Below the pieces are notes generated by a model. The model was not told the origin of the DNA. It saw only the letters and a list, made by a program, of their open reading frames with translations, and ran no database searches. From assembly GCF_910592395.1 (NCBI RefSeq), contig NC_088321.1, positions 10,046,001-10,110,000 on the forward strand: 64,000 bases of DNA, given 5' to 3'. A program made the translations under genes and the position numbers. Every line of letters begins with the position of its first letter. Position 1 is the stretch's first letter. Positions 1-9,302 of the stretch are shown piece after piece. Source of the stretch: Lineus longissimus (Eukaryota > Nemertea > Pilidiophora > Heteronemertea > Lineidae).

Positions 1-1
1 A

Positions 2-462
2 ATTCTTGACTTGAAAAGAAGCCATGAGACGATGGCAGACGATATGCTGGACCAAAATTGGCGGTCAATGAGAGACAATCTGATGTTCTTTGGCATTCAA
101 GAAGAAACAAGTGAGGACACTGAAACATTCTGAGCCAGTTTATTAGTACGTAGCTGGGCATTCACGAGAAAATTCAATTTGCCCGCGTCCACAGAACTGG
201 CAAAAAGGATGATACTAGGAGGGGCCCGCGAGTCATAGTTGCTAAATTTGAGTTCTATAAACAGAGAGAGGTCATCAGAGGTGCTGCCCGAAAATTAGCT
301 GGCAAAAAATTCGGGATTGGTGAACAGGTGCCTGATGAGTGGGCCCGCCGCAGGAAAGAACCCTTGCCTGCCATGAGAGCAGCAAAAGCATCGGGCGAAA
401 AGGCGCATTTCAATCGAGATAAACTCGTTGTCGATGGGAAAGTGATTGCGCGTGCTAAATAG
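2..462 (+). pseudogene. LINE ORF1-like remnant (L1-type RNA-binding protein)
   Basis: Frame 2 reads a segment with RDNLMFFGIQEE and stops after ETF near 132. A frame-shifted second part reads IQFARVHRTGKK, VIVAKFEFYKQRE (after allowing for one changed base), ARKLAGKKFGIGEQ and DKLVVDGKVIARAK, ending in TAG at 460-462. Motifs of this order (NLxFFGI, ARxHR.G, VxAKFxxYKxRE, G..FGI.EQ.P, KLxVDGK) are known from the C-terminal half of ORF1 proteins of L1-like and related non-LTR retrotransposons. The frameshift near 130-150 and the loss of the N-terminus at the window edge make it a dead copy. The ORF2 fragment that follows on the same strand supports the call. Confidence 0.7.
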
Positions 463-531
463 GTACCCCAGGAGTGTGATCTTGAACTAAGTGAACTTAG
501 TGTCCCTAGTGCTGAATACGTCGAACGAGTT

Positions 532-1002
532 GTGTTCTTTTCAAACGATGGAAAACTTTGTCTTTTACTAGAATCCATTGAGAGTTTATTTTTGAACAGA
601 TCTTCTGTCGTGTCGCGGATCAATTATCAAGTGGAGGATGAACAAACGGACATCAGTGACTTAAACTTGGTGGACAATAATGACCCTGATTCGGAGAACA
701 CTCTTGTTAACACTATCGCTCAGCTCAGTGGTTAATAATACTCATGAAACTATACTTGATACAATTTTAGGATTCCTAGATTGCTGCTGCCTGAAACAGA
801 GGCTTAATCTACCTGAATTTTGTGACTTGGGTGTGGACTCAGTGAAGGACAATATGCCTGATGGGTATACTGGTTTATCTAATAACAGACACAAGGTGTC
901 AAGCTTGATAAAGAGCATTTTCATTTTGAAAATGATCTCGTGCTAGGTGTGGTGTATATTCCTCCTGAAGGAATCAGGTATTTTTCACAAACAGCATTGT
1001 AA
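532..1002 (+). pseudogene. LINE ORF2 endonuclease-domain remnant
   Basis: In scattered frames the stretch reads DSVKDNMPDGYTGLSNNR near 840-890 and DLVLGVVYIPPEGIRYFS near 930-990, ending in TAA at about 1002. This resembles the apurinic endonuclease domain of LINE ORF2 (ETKLD..D...PGY....NR, then ..LGVVYIPPE.S.YS). Several frameshifts separate the pieces and no reverse transcriptase follows, so the copy is 3'-truncated or decayed. It lies directly downstream of the ORF1 remnant, the normal LINE order. Confidence 0.65.
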
Positions 1003-2140
1003 GAGATCGACCAGCGGTTCAGTCGCTGGTTGAAGTTTAAGTTCTTATTCATAATTTTGTACATGTTATACTGTTGAGTGTTTTATCATTAATGTTTGGT
1101 CGCCAAATCTAACAATATTGTAACCTCTATTTACTAATTTTGGTTAGAGTGTCATAAAAGTCATTCGTCATCAGTCATTAGTTACAGAGTTCTCTCCGAT
1201 CAATGGCCTATCGCTGCTATTGGGTGGTTTTGCCAGATTCTTGTCACATAATTCATGCTTCTAATAGCGCAAGTCGTTTAGTAAAGATTATTAGGCTACC
1301 AGGAAAATGTTTTTGACGAAGTTCTAAAACCCCTCTCAGATATAGAATGCCCACTATCACGCCATAGCCCGGGAAATTAAATATTTCATTTTGTCGCTCT
1401 GTATCACCTGCATATTTTCGGAGTTTAGAGCTAAATAAGGTTTTATTTTGTTCGTCTTGGTTATATCTTTGCACTAAGAGAATAAAAATTTGTATCTGTG
1501 TTCAGGAAATCTGCCTTTTTGAAATTAAAAAAAAATTGTTTTTCGAGGTCCAAATTCTTAGTCTTTATCGATTCTTGGTATAGCTCATCAACCTCCTTGC
1601 GCATGACCGGAACTATTTATCGACGTCGTTCCGTCCCAGCTTGAATTGGCCGCCATTCCAATGTAATTGTGGTGAAATAGCAGATCCACGAAACTGAAAG
1701 ACTTTTTATGGGGTTTTTTATTCCAAAAATTCCAAAAGGGTTCTCCTAAAACAAAGTGATTTTGAGGGGGTTTATGCGCACTATTTTGGTAGCGTATAGA
1801 AAATTGCTGTGTGATCAGGTTTGTTTGTGCAGACGGTGACTTGAAGCGAGGTGAGTTTGGCCCTTGAATTGTTTTAATCGGCTCAAAATGGAAATGAATA
1901 TTCACTAATATTAAACAGGGTTAAACAGGGAATTTTCACTTTAGTAATATTAAACAGGGTTACATTGCAGCAGACTCGAGGAATTATTAGTCAACCACCA
2001 ACACAATACGGCATTTTGTTCGAGCATTCTTGCCGCGTACATACGTGCAATACACGTGCAATGGAAGCCAATACTCGCAGAGATAATATGCTTGAATAAA
2101 TTTAAAGTTAAAGTTTAGGGTTTATAGTCTGATATCAACT
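1003..2140. other. No gene recognised
   Basis: This is A+T-rich intergenic or intronic sequence. A short local duplication of AATATTAAACAGGGTTA lies at about 1905-1965. No ORF here has family motifs or convincing splice sites. Confidence 0.5.
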
Positions 2141-2380
2141 ACGATATAGGCTATCATCCGACTTTCAGTTTAACCCCGGTCTGTCCTGAAACCTTTCAGT
2201 AGACCTCAGATGAGCTGCTCAACCAGCGCTACAATCTGAGCATTTCTGACCGGTACCAATTTATACACCTGGGTGCAGAGAGGCAAGTAAGACAGAGAGA
2301 CCAGCCTACAGTCTCACGCCGACATTGGGAATCGAACCCCGCTGGTCGAGAGTCCAAGCCACTGCACCACAGCGGCTCCC
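2141..2380 (-). mobile_element. tRNA-derived SINE
   Basis: Read on the minus strand from 2380, the element begins with a tRNA-like head: an A-box-like TGGTGCAGTGG (about 2370-2360) and, some 25 bases on, a perfect B box GGTTCGATTCC (about 2340-2330). The spacing and order match an RNA polymerase III type 2 promoter. The following body (CTGTAGGCTGGTCTCTCTG and on) is not tRNA-like, as expected for a SINE rather than a tRNA gene. The distal end near 2141 is uncertain. It lies within what would be the first intron of the minus-strand gene starting at 2866. Confidence 0.7.
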
Positions 2381-2599
2381 TATCGCTACGCTGGAGAATG
2401 ATAGTGAGCTAATGAAGAATGTTTGTGGCCGATGTCAACGTCTGAATATTGTAGTCCTTTTGGAAAACAATTTAGAATTGAACCCAAAAGAATAGTTTTT
2501 GTGCATATGACGTCATTAAAGGTGGATGTGGACTTCGAGTCGATTTTCTTCAGGAATCGAGTCGAATTTTCGAATGACATTATTGTTGTCCCTACTAAC

Positions 2600-2866
2600 C
2601 TTTAAATCTTTCTTCAAGGTCATCTCATACGCTTCATCTCCCCTCCACGCCCTGAAAATCTCCTCCGCCATATTTTTCCACTCCTCCTCCTCATCTTCCT
2701 CCGCGAAGGCCTCGCTTTCAATGAGGCAACTAGCTCTACTCAATCCGCCAATAGAGGTTGAGTCATCATATTCAAATCCTGGTCCTAAACCCCTGGCGCT
2801 GTTTGTGGTCATGATGCTAAGGACACTATCGCTATCGCGAAGGCCGACTTTCCTCTGAATCGGCAT
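2600..2866 (-). CDS. First coding exon of an unknown acidic protein (partial gene)
   Basis: An open frame starts at ATG 2866 on the minus strand and codes 89 residues up to K89, where the reading frame meets AAG|GTTAGT, a strong splice donor after base 2600. The peptide has a basic start (MPIQRKVGLR), a Ser/Gly-rich stretch, then a highly acidic segment (AEEDEEEEW) and an amphipathic part (KNMAEEIFRAWRGDEAYEM). I do not recognise the family. A CACGTG E-box lies at about 2875-2880, just upstream of the start codon. Downstream exons were not identified; they would lie between 1 and 2500 or outside the window. Codon composition and the donor favour a real exon over chance. Confidence 0.5.
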
Positions 2867-3765
2867 CTTTCAATCACGTGAAAAAAAGGTGGAGAACTAT
2901 AGTGTATGATGGACGACATCGCCATTTGAATATTCATGAGGTTGGAGGGAATCAGCTACATATAGGGGAGCATCTTTTTCAGCATCATGAATTTCATGGT
3001 CTCATACTCTCATACATTTGTGAAATCAAGCGCATCGAAGCATTGGGGGTCTTTCATGTTTCAGCCATATTCAGAAAAGCCTTTCGGTCGTTTGAATTTC
3101 TTACTATTGCCGCATGGGATGAGTTATGAAATAAGCATTCCGAGTTCCTAATAAATTGTAAAGAACACAAAACACTTACCGTGCTGGCGCCAAATGTTGA
3201 TGAAGCTTTAACCAGTCTGCTTCAACGCCGTTACCAATTTGCAAAGACTATCTCCCTGTATAAAGTAGGCCCTTTTGCTAGCTGCCCTATTTCACGATGC
3301 ATAGCCATTGATATTCATCATCAGATATGCAGGCCCTGGCCCAGTTAAAAAATTTAGAATCATAATATGGCAATTTGATAACTCATTTAATTACGTAAGA
3401 ACATATGGCGGTCAGGAGATGAGTGCATACATGTATACATGTATAGGGCTTATATTTATTGATGGGGGTGATTGCACCGTACCATTCATAATTTATTTAC
3501 ATGCACAGTCCTTCCAGAAATTAAATGTCCACCGTCTTTTTAAAATATCACAAAAATAAAATAAGATATTTGAATGCGGTTTTCAGCAGAGAATGGTATA
3601 TTTAGCTTGTCATATATAAACTGTTGTATTTGGATGCGCCTAATTCGATCCCTTCATTATGTAACAGACATTTCAAAAAAGGTCCATGAACTGTGCTTTA
3701 TGACAGTGCATTCTCCGCAAACAATAGTGGTATATCTACGATTGGTATTAGTGGCTTATAACGTA
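2867..3765. other. No gene recognised; possible upstream region of the 2866 gene
   Basis: The first 100 bases may be promoter of the minus-strand exon at 2600-2866 (E-box CACGTG, no TATA seen). The rest is A+T-rich with only short chance ORFs. Confidence 0.4.
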
Positions 3766-4813
3766 CACTCATGGTCAAAAGTAAATGGACACCAGTTTTT
3801 CTTGAATTTCTCAAAAACTAGGCTAAGCAGAAACATTCACCTAACACCGATTGTGGCAAATGATCTTGGCTATTGAATAATGCTAAAATTTTAAAAATCT
3901 GTTTAGTTTTGCCTTTGATAGGAGAAATTTGGTAAATGTCTCTTTTTCACTACTTCTTTATTAGCAGGAATTCACCAATAAAAATTACGTCCTGATGTTC
4001 GACTCATGAAGGCCTTTCATAATATATCCAGTTTTTGAAATAATTCAAACTAGAAATGTGGTTTTTGGCCACTTTTACGGTAATGATTTTTACCCCACTG
4101 GAGACACCTTTGACATAGTCCCATTAAACCATTGTCAACTCCAAATGAAGTGAAGTGGTTGTGAATGAATGCCAATTGTCTTGTATTGTGATCTGTCTGT
4201 TTCACAATGACTAGGCACAGGCCCAACGATTATGGTCAGGTCTATTACCAATTGCGTTACATGGTTGTCATTTTAGTTAACTGGTCAGATTACTAATCTG
4301 GGAATCCCAACACAATTATTCAAGTGACATGAAGTGGCCTAGATGTTGATTGTTATTTGTTATGAAGAGTCTACAGTAAAAGGTCTGTTGACCACCCTGC
4401 CATGAAAAACACAATGCCCACTCATTCACTCAAAAGGTCTATTCAATAGATAAGGAGGGACCATGTCGTAGATGTGTCAAGCATGATCCAAATCATTACC
4501 GTAAAAGTGGCCAAAAACCACATTTCTAGTTTGAATTATTTCAAAAACTGGATATATTATGAAAGGCCTTCATGAGTCGAACATGAGGATGTAATTTTTA
4601 TTGGGGAATTCCTGCTAATAAAGAAGTAGTGAAAAAGAGACATTTACCAAATTTCTCCTATCAAAGGCAAAACTAAACAGATTTTTAAAATTTTAGCATT
4701 ATTCAATAGCCAAGATCATTTGCTACAATCGGTGTTAGGTGAATGTTTCTGCTTAGCCTAGTTTTTGAGAAATTCAAGAAAAACTGGTGTCCATTTACTT
4801 TTGACCATGAGTG
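3766..4813. mobile_element. Non-autonomous Tc1/mariner-type element with 324-bp terminal inverted repeats
   Basis: The segment begins CACTCATGGTCAAAAGTAAA and ends with its reverse complement; both ends are flanked by TA (3764-3765 and 4814-4815). The inverted arms run from 3766 to 4090 and from 4490 to 4813 and match almost base for base. The 400-bp centre has no transposase motifs. A TA target duplication and this type of terminal sequence fit the Tc1/mariner superfamily. A smaller relative with the same first 15 bases lies at 28365-28593. Confidence 0.85.
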
Positions 4814-4935
4814 TACATATCCCACGATCCAAATCAGGCTGCCCCACCTTTCAGCTAGGGGTGGAACTAAACAGACATTGCGCTACAGTGGGATAATGAT
4901 GAACTATAGCAACGAAGTATCTTTTAAGTTATGCG

Positions 4936-4954
4936 TGACGTCAGAGTGACGTCA
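4936..4954. promoter_or_regulatory. Two adjacent CRE octamers
   Basis: TGACGTCA occurs at 4936-4943 and again at 4947-4954, three bases apart. This full palindrome is the consensus for CREB/ATF bZIP dimers. It lies about 630 bases upstream of the start codon at 5578, so it could serve that gene; this is inference. Confidence 0.5.
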
Positions 4955-5400
4955 TTTTGTAAACAAAGGTATCCATCTATTCGCAAAACCAGCCCGTATG
5001 AATGTTTTAGATTTGCATTAGGTTTGTAGTAATCATATAATTTCATGTCTCTTCAATTATTCTGATTAATCTTCACGCAAGTTTTCGACAGTTTTAAAGT
5101 TGTCAATATTTGCGGCAACCCATTTTACTGGGGAGCTATATCAGCTCATCCTCGTTTCTCGTGCTACTTTTTTAGCCACTGCCTCTGCCGCTACTAAAAC
5201 AGCAGCACAGGCACGTGAAACTTAGAGACCCCCCCGTTCGGTTGCCCCCTTGACTGACAAACGAACCCAGACTACACCGACAGCAAATCTAAAAACGATA
5301 TCATTTTACATTTGGGGGGGGGGATGGAGGTAGTTAGTCGAGGTGGCCTGAGCTGAATTGAAGGGGTAGGGGGCCGGGGCAATTGAGCTATTATATAATT

Positions 5401-5577
5401 TCTCGCGCCTGTGCGCAGTAGTTTCGAGATCTCGCGGGTTACAGAACGTGCGACATTCGATTTATCGGATGGTGTTGTAGTATTTCAGTTTTGCTCAATT
5501 CCATTGCTATTTACGGTTTGAAGTACGGTAGGCTATGAAACGTAGACCATGTCATAGTTAGGACCGCATCAAATATC
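5401..5577 (+). promoter_or_regulatory. Probable CpG-rich promoter and 5' UTR of the 5578 gene
   Basis: This stretch has TCTCGCGCC at 5401 and ATCTCGCGGG at about 5431, half-copies of the TCTCGCGAGA promoter motif known from housekeeping promoters of animals (bound by BANP, itself a BEN protein). No TATA box is seen. It ends at a short first exon with a good splice donor. Confidence 0.4.
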
Positions 5578-8500
5578 ATGACCATGGAATTTGGTGGTAA
5601 GTATAGGAAGATGGTCGCCAAAGGTGTTGTTTTTTTGTCACCTAATTGTCCTAAATCGATCTGAGAAAAAAGCATGGCCGTCGCCCAGCCCCGGCCCAGG
5701 CCCAGCAGGGCACGTGCCTAGCTAGGCCTACCACCTGTATTGATAAATGAGATGCATCCCCATGCTGCTGCCGTAAATGTATGTAAATGCTCGATGCGTG
5801 GACATCTTCATCATTATTTGTCATCATTGACATATCACATTGATGTAATGGTAGGCCTAGTCCCCCCCCCCCCACCATGCCCACCCCCTAGGCCTAGCCT
5901 ACCCTGTGTGTCACATTCATTGACTTAGACCGGCGTGCCTGCCCTTCTGCCAAAAGAGGTAATTCATGAATTGTGGCCTCAAATATGGTGGCGTTTCAAT
6001 ATTTCCCAGGCCGATTACCTGTCATCGCATTAATTATTTCAATGTGAATTGTGATGTCTTGTCACAAGTCACCTCATGCATGCACAGTGATTGACCAATT
6101 CGAAAATAACATAGAACATGTATCACGTGAACGTTCAGGGGCGTAGCCTGATATCGCAGTGGGGGGGGGGGGGGTTCTTCGCCTATTTCTTGAGCAACGA
6201 AGGCGCCAAGGAGGATACCGCAGTGACGTCACATCACGTGATCCCGACCCATATTAGTGATCGCTATGGCCAATCAGATTCAGTCTACTGACAGCACCAG
6301 CACTGAACACATCTCCACGTCTCACTGTCTGGTGCGCTCCTGTACACAAAAACACCAATAGACATGAAATATTGCAATACCTAGTATGGATTCTTCCTGT
6401 GTAAAATAAAATTTACAGAGCAGATTAACTTCCACGAATAAAAAAGACGTTTGGCGTGGCCAAAGTGCGGAAATAATGTCTCCGCTAAAATACACTACGA
6501 AATACACTAGGCAATGCACTACGCAATATACAGTAGAGATGCAGTTGAGTTTGTTATTGTTTTGACTTAGAAGCCCGCCCATATCATAATATATTCATGT
6601 ATTCATGAAGTATGAACTCATTTCTGTCCCATACAACTCTAAGAACAGTCAATTTCTCCTTAAATCATCACCGAAAAAGCGATATCCGTAGGAAGATTTC
6701 GTTCTAGTGTCCGAAAATGCATGATCTTACAGGGGCGCTAACTCGACAAATAGAGGGGATCTATGGGGATCTATGCAAGTTTTAGGTATTACAGGTCTCG
6801 AACTTGTAAAATCTGTAAACATGCCTCCATATCCATTATGATAATGAAGAGATTGCCCCATATCTGGGAGACTGTTTTGAAACCATCGCTAATTTTGGAA
6901 GATCGGTGCCCGGCTATTTGGTTTAAAAAACCCTATTTTTCCCCATCAAAACAGCACTTATTATTATTTAAATGATAGCTTATTGTCTGAAGACTTATTT
7001 CATAGCAGAAAAGTACTAATAACTCTGATTTGATGCGAAAAATCTAACTTTTTTGATGACTTGATTTTCCCTTTGCCGTGGATCGAGTTTGTTTACAATA
7101 TGCAGCGCCATCTTGGAAAAGCCGTGACGTCACCGCGGTATCCTCCTTGGAAGGCGCTAAGCCCGTGAACAGGAGACCGAAATCTGGCAGGTCAGCACTC
7201 CCAGTTACGAACGACTGTATAAGGTCACTCAGGCCTCTCAATTACATGATTCCTACACCGTACAGGATGTCCCCAAATTAGGTGGGTTTTTTTCTTCTTT
7301 TTTTTAAATATGACCCCCCTGCCCTGAAGCGTTTTTTGACCCCTAACATAACCAAATCTCATCCAAATGGCCTCATTTTAAAGTTTTCCCCTAAAATTAT
7401 GATTTTTCAGGTGTATGTGGTGATATCAGTCACTAACTTTGATTTATGACATCGCTGTTCAGGCGTGATGAAATGTCTCCAAATTAAGCCAAAAAGCAAA
7501 AAAAACATGTCCCCCAAAATAGGCTAAAAAAATACAGGGTGTAGAGGCCTGTCACTCTATCGTACAATGGCCCATTTGGATAGAATCATGGGTGTTACAA
7601 AACTCAGTAGAAAAGTATTTTTGACTGTCCTCAGCAGATCCTTTTCTCAAGCTGGGGTTGGTTCGAACCCCCCTGATCCCCCCCCCCCCCGGCTACATCC
7701 CTGATGTTAGACATTCCTAAAAATAGCACTGCGATAGACCGTATCTGCATAGTAGTAAGCTTAAACTCGTTGCGCAGGAATTTCCTACCTTTATTGGCGC
7801 AGATACTCGACTCAATGGCGGATCGGAGCGTAGAACATCGAGAGTATTCAAATGGGCTATCGTTGATTAGGCTCTGCTCATCCCGAGGCCAACCTTGTGT
7901 CTTCCTGTTTTGCCACCACATGTAGGTTCATTGGCAAGGATGTGGCCAATCAGGCGCCTCCCCTTTAACTATTGGCATTGTCTGAAGTTATCTTAAGGCC
8001 TTCTAAAGCTTCGTGTTCGTTAAAATCATAAATCGAGTGTAGCCTGCATGGAGGCTGTATTTTGTCTAGGCTAAGTCATAGTTTTGACTATTAGTATTTT
8101 TTGCACTTTATGTGTTTGTTTTTCAGCATCATCCAATGGTAATGATGACAATCCTTCTGGTGAGAATGCAGGGCATTATGCACGAATCAAAGAGTTGGCT
8201 GCCTCCTATCGCAGGAGAAAGAGGAAAACCTATCCTAAAAAGAACTTAAAGCCATATGTGAAGGCTCCATCCAGGGACATCAATGGTGCTATAGATGGTC
8301 CATCAGTTCCCAGAAGAGAAAGAAAAGGGAAGAAAACCTCAACGACAGGTAGATTGTTTTTGGTTGACAAATGCCTTCACCTCGTCTGAGCCAGCAATAT
8401 TCAATTAGGCTTTATTATACATGGAAAAATATTGCTGCTAGACTAGGCTTACATTAGTCAATAGTGCAATTAACTGATAATTTCATGTTCTGGACAAATG

Positions 8501-8776
8501 GTTTATGCCTTCAAATCCAACCCTATCACTGCTATACCTATTTAAAATTTCTCACCAATCTTTAAAATCAAACCAGAAAAATTAGTCTTTTCCGCCCTTT
8601 TTATGTAAGAAATTCCATGGAAGAAATTGCATCTTTTCTGGCGTAATCTGCATTTGGCCTTAATTTCAAAATTGCTTGTTTTTCCAGAGAAACTAAAGGA
8701 CTTTCCTGAGGAATTGAAACCAAGTAATCATGAAGTAGAAATCGATGCACCTTTCGATTTCAAGTGTTCCAGCAAG
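5578..8776 (+). CDS. 5' exons of a KDZ-like/unknown basic protein (three exons)
   Basis: Exon 1 (5578-5596) reads MTMEFG and ends at G|GTAAGT. Exon 2 (8127-8348) follows TTTTTCAG and carries a basic segment (YRRRKRKTYPKKNLKPY) and PRRERKGKK. Exon 3 (8688-8776) follows TTTTTCCAG, reads EKLKDFPEELKPSNHEVEID and ends SSK|GTTTGTG. Phases agree across both junctions (1 then 1), giving 110 residues. The basic stretches look like nuclear localisation signals. The next good exon (11776) needs a different phase, so an exon is missing or the two halves are not one gene. Intron 1 holds a hAT element. KDZ proteins often start with basic regions of this kind, but the family link of this part is inference from the downstream exons. 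Confidence 0.55.
6136..7703. mobile_element. Outer terminal-inverted-repeat element (CAGGGGCGTAGCC)
   Basis: The left end CAGGGGCGTAGCC at 6136 pairs with GGCTACATCCCTG ending at 7703, and both ends carry a poly(G)/poly(C) tract (G14 at 6161-6174, C13 at 7678-7690) just inside. Flanks ACGTT and ATGTT suggest a decayed target duplication. No transposase frame is seen. The hAT element at 6207-7149 is inserted inside it. The short inverted repeat leaves some doubt. Confidence 0.45.
6207..7149. mobile_element. Non-autonomous hAT-type element with 8-bp target duplication
   Basis: The termini are inverted: CAAGGAGGATACCGCAGTGA at 6207 and the complement of CAAGGAGGATACCGCGGTGA ending at 7149. The flanks are an exact 8-base direct repeat, GAAGGCGC, at 6199-6206 and 7150-7157. 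An 8-bp target duplication with a 5' CAAGG end is the signature of the hAT superfamily. The 943-bp interior has no transposase. Both terminal repeats contain GTGACGTCAC, so each end carries a CRE octamer. Confidence 0.85.
7704..8126. other. Intron sequence, nothing recognised
   Basis: This is the 3' end of the first intron of the 5578 gene. It ends with a pyrimidine-rich tract and the acceptor TTTTTCAG at 8119-8126. Confidence 0.5.
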
Positions 8777-9178
8777 GTTTGTGATTTGTCTTTTTAAGGT
8801 CTTTTTATTCATCAGCTAGTTGGCTCTATTCCAAGACACAAATCAAGTTGTGTATTTTATAAGGAGTAAGTTTCCGATTTGACCTACCATACTTTTTACG
8901 GCTGCAGAGGTCAAACGACGTAAACCGATTCATCTAAATTTTGAATTTTGTGTTGATCACAAGTCAGGTTATAGTTTGCAAATGATTTATTCTTTTTTAA
9001 AGGTTAATTGGGCAACACTGGCTGCTGATTAAGGCAAATAATGGTATTTTCGAATCAACACTTAGGAACTTTTTTGGCTCACCGTAGGGGAGTCTATACA
9101 ACACCGCAGTGTCCGTCGTCCGTCGTCGTCCTCGTCGTTGTCCGTCGTATCCTAGTTCAAAAACAGTGGCACGTTTTT

Positions 9179-9204
9179 AGCTCACCTCTTAGCAGAGGTG
9201 AGCT
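9179..9204. repeat. Terminal hairpin of the 'AGCTCACC' repeat
   Basis: AGCTCACCTCT at 9179-9189 and AGAGGTGAGCT at 9194-9204 form a perfect 11-bp stem with a 4-base loop at the very end of the element. The same hairpin ends the copies at 43606, 53084 and 59901. Confidence 0.8.
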
Positions 9205-9220
9205 TATCCCATACCGTGGC

Positions 9221-9229
9221 GTCCGTCGT

Positions 9230-9291
<62 letters not shown>

Positions 9292-9302
9292 CGTCGTCCG
9301 TT
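9221..9302. repeat. GTC trinucleotide microsatellite
   Basis: A run of about 80 bases of GTCGTC with a few GTCC interruptions. Equivalent tracts of different length lie at 43491-43562, 52994-53042 and 59942-60015 in the other family copies. Reading through it gives poly-Arg and poly-Ser frames that are not genes. Confidence 0.9.
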
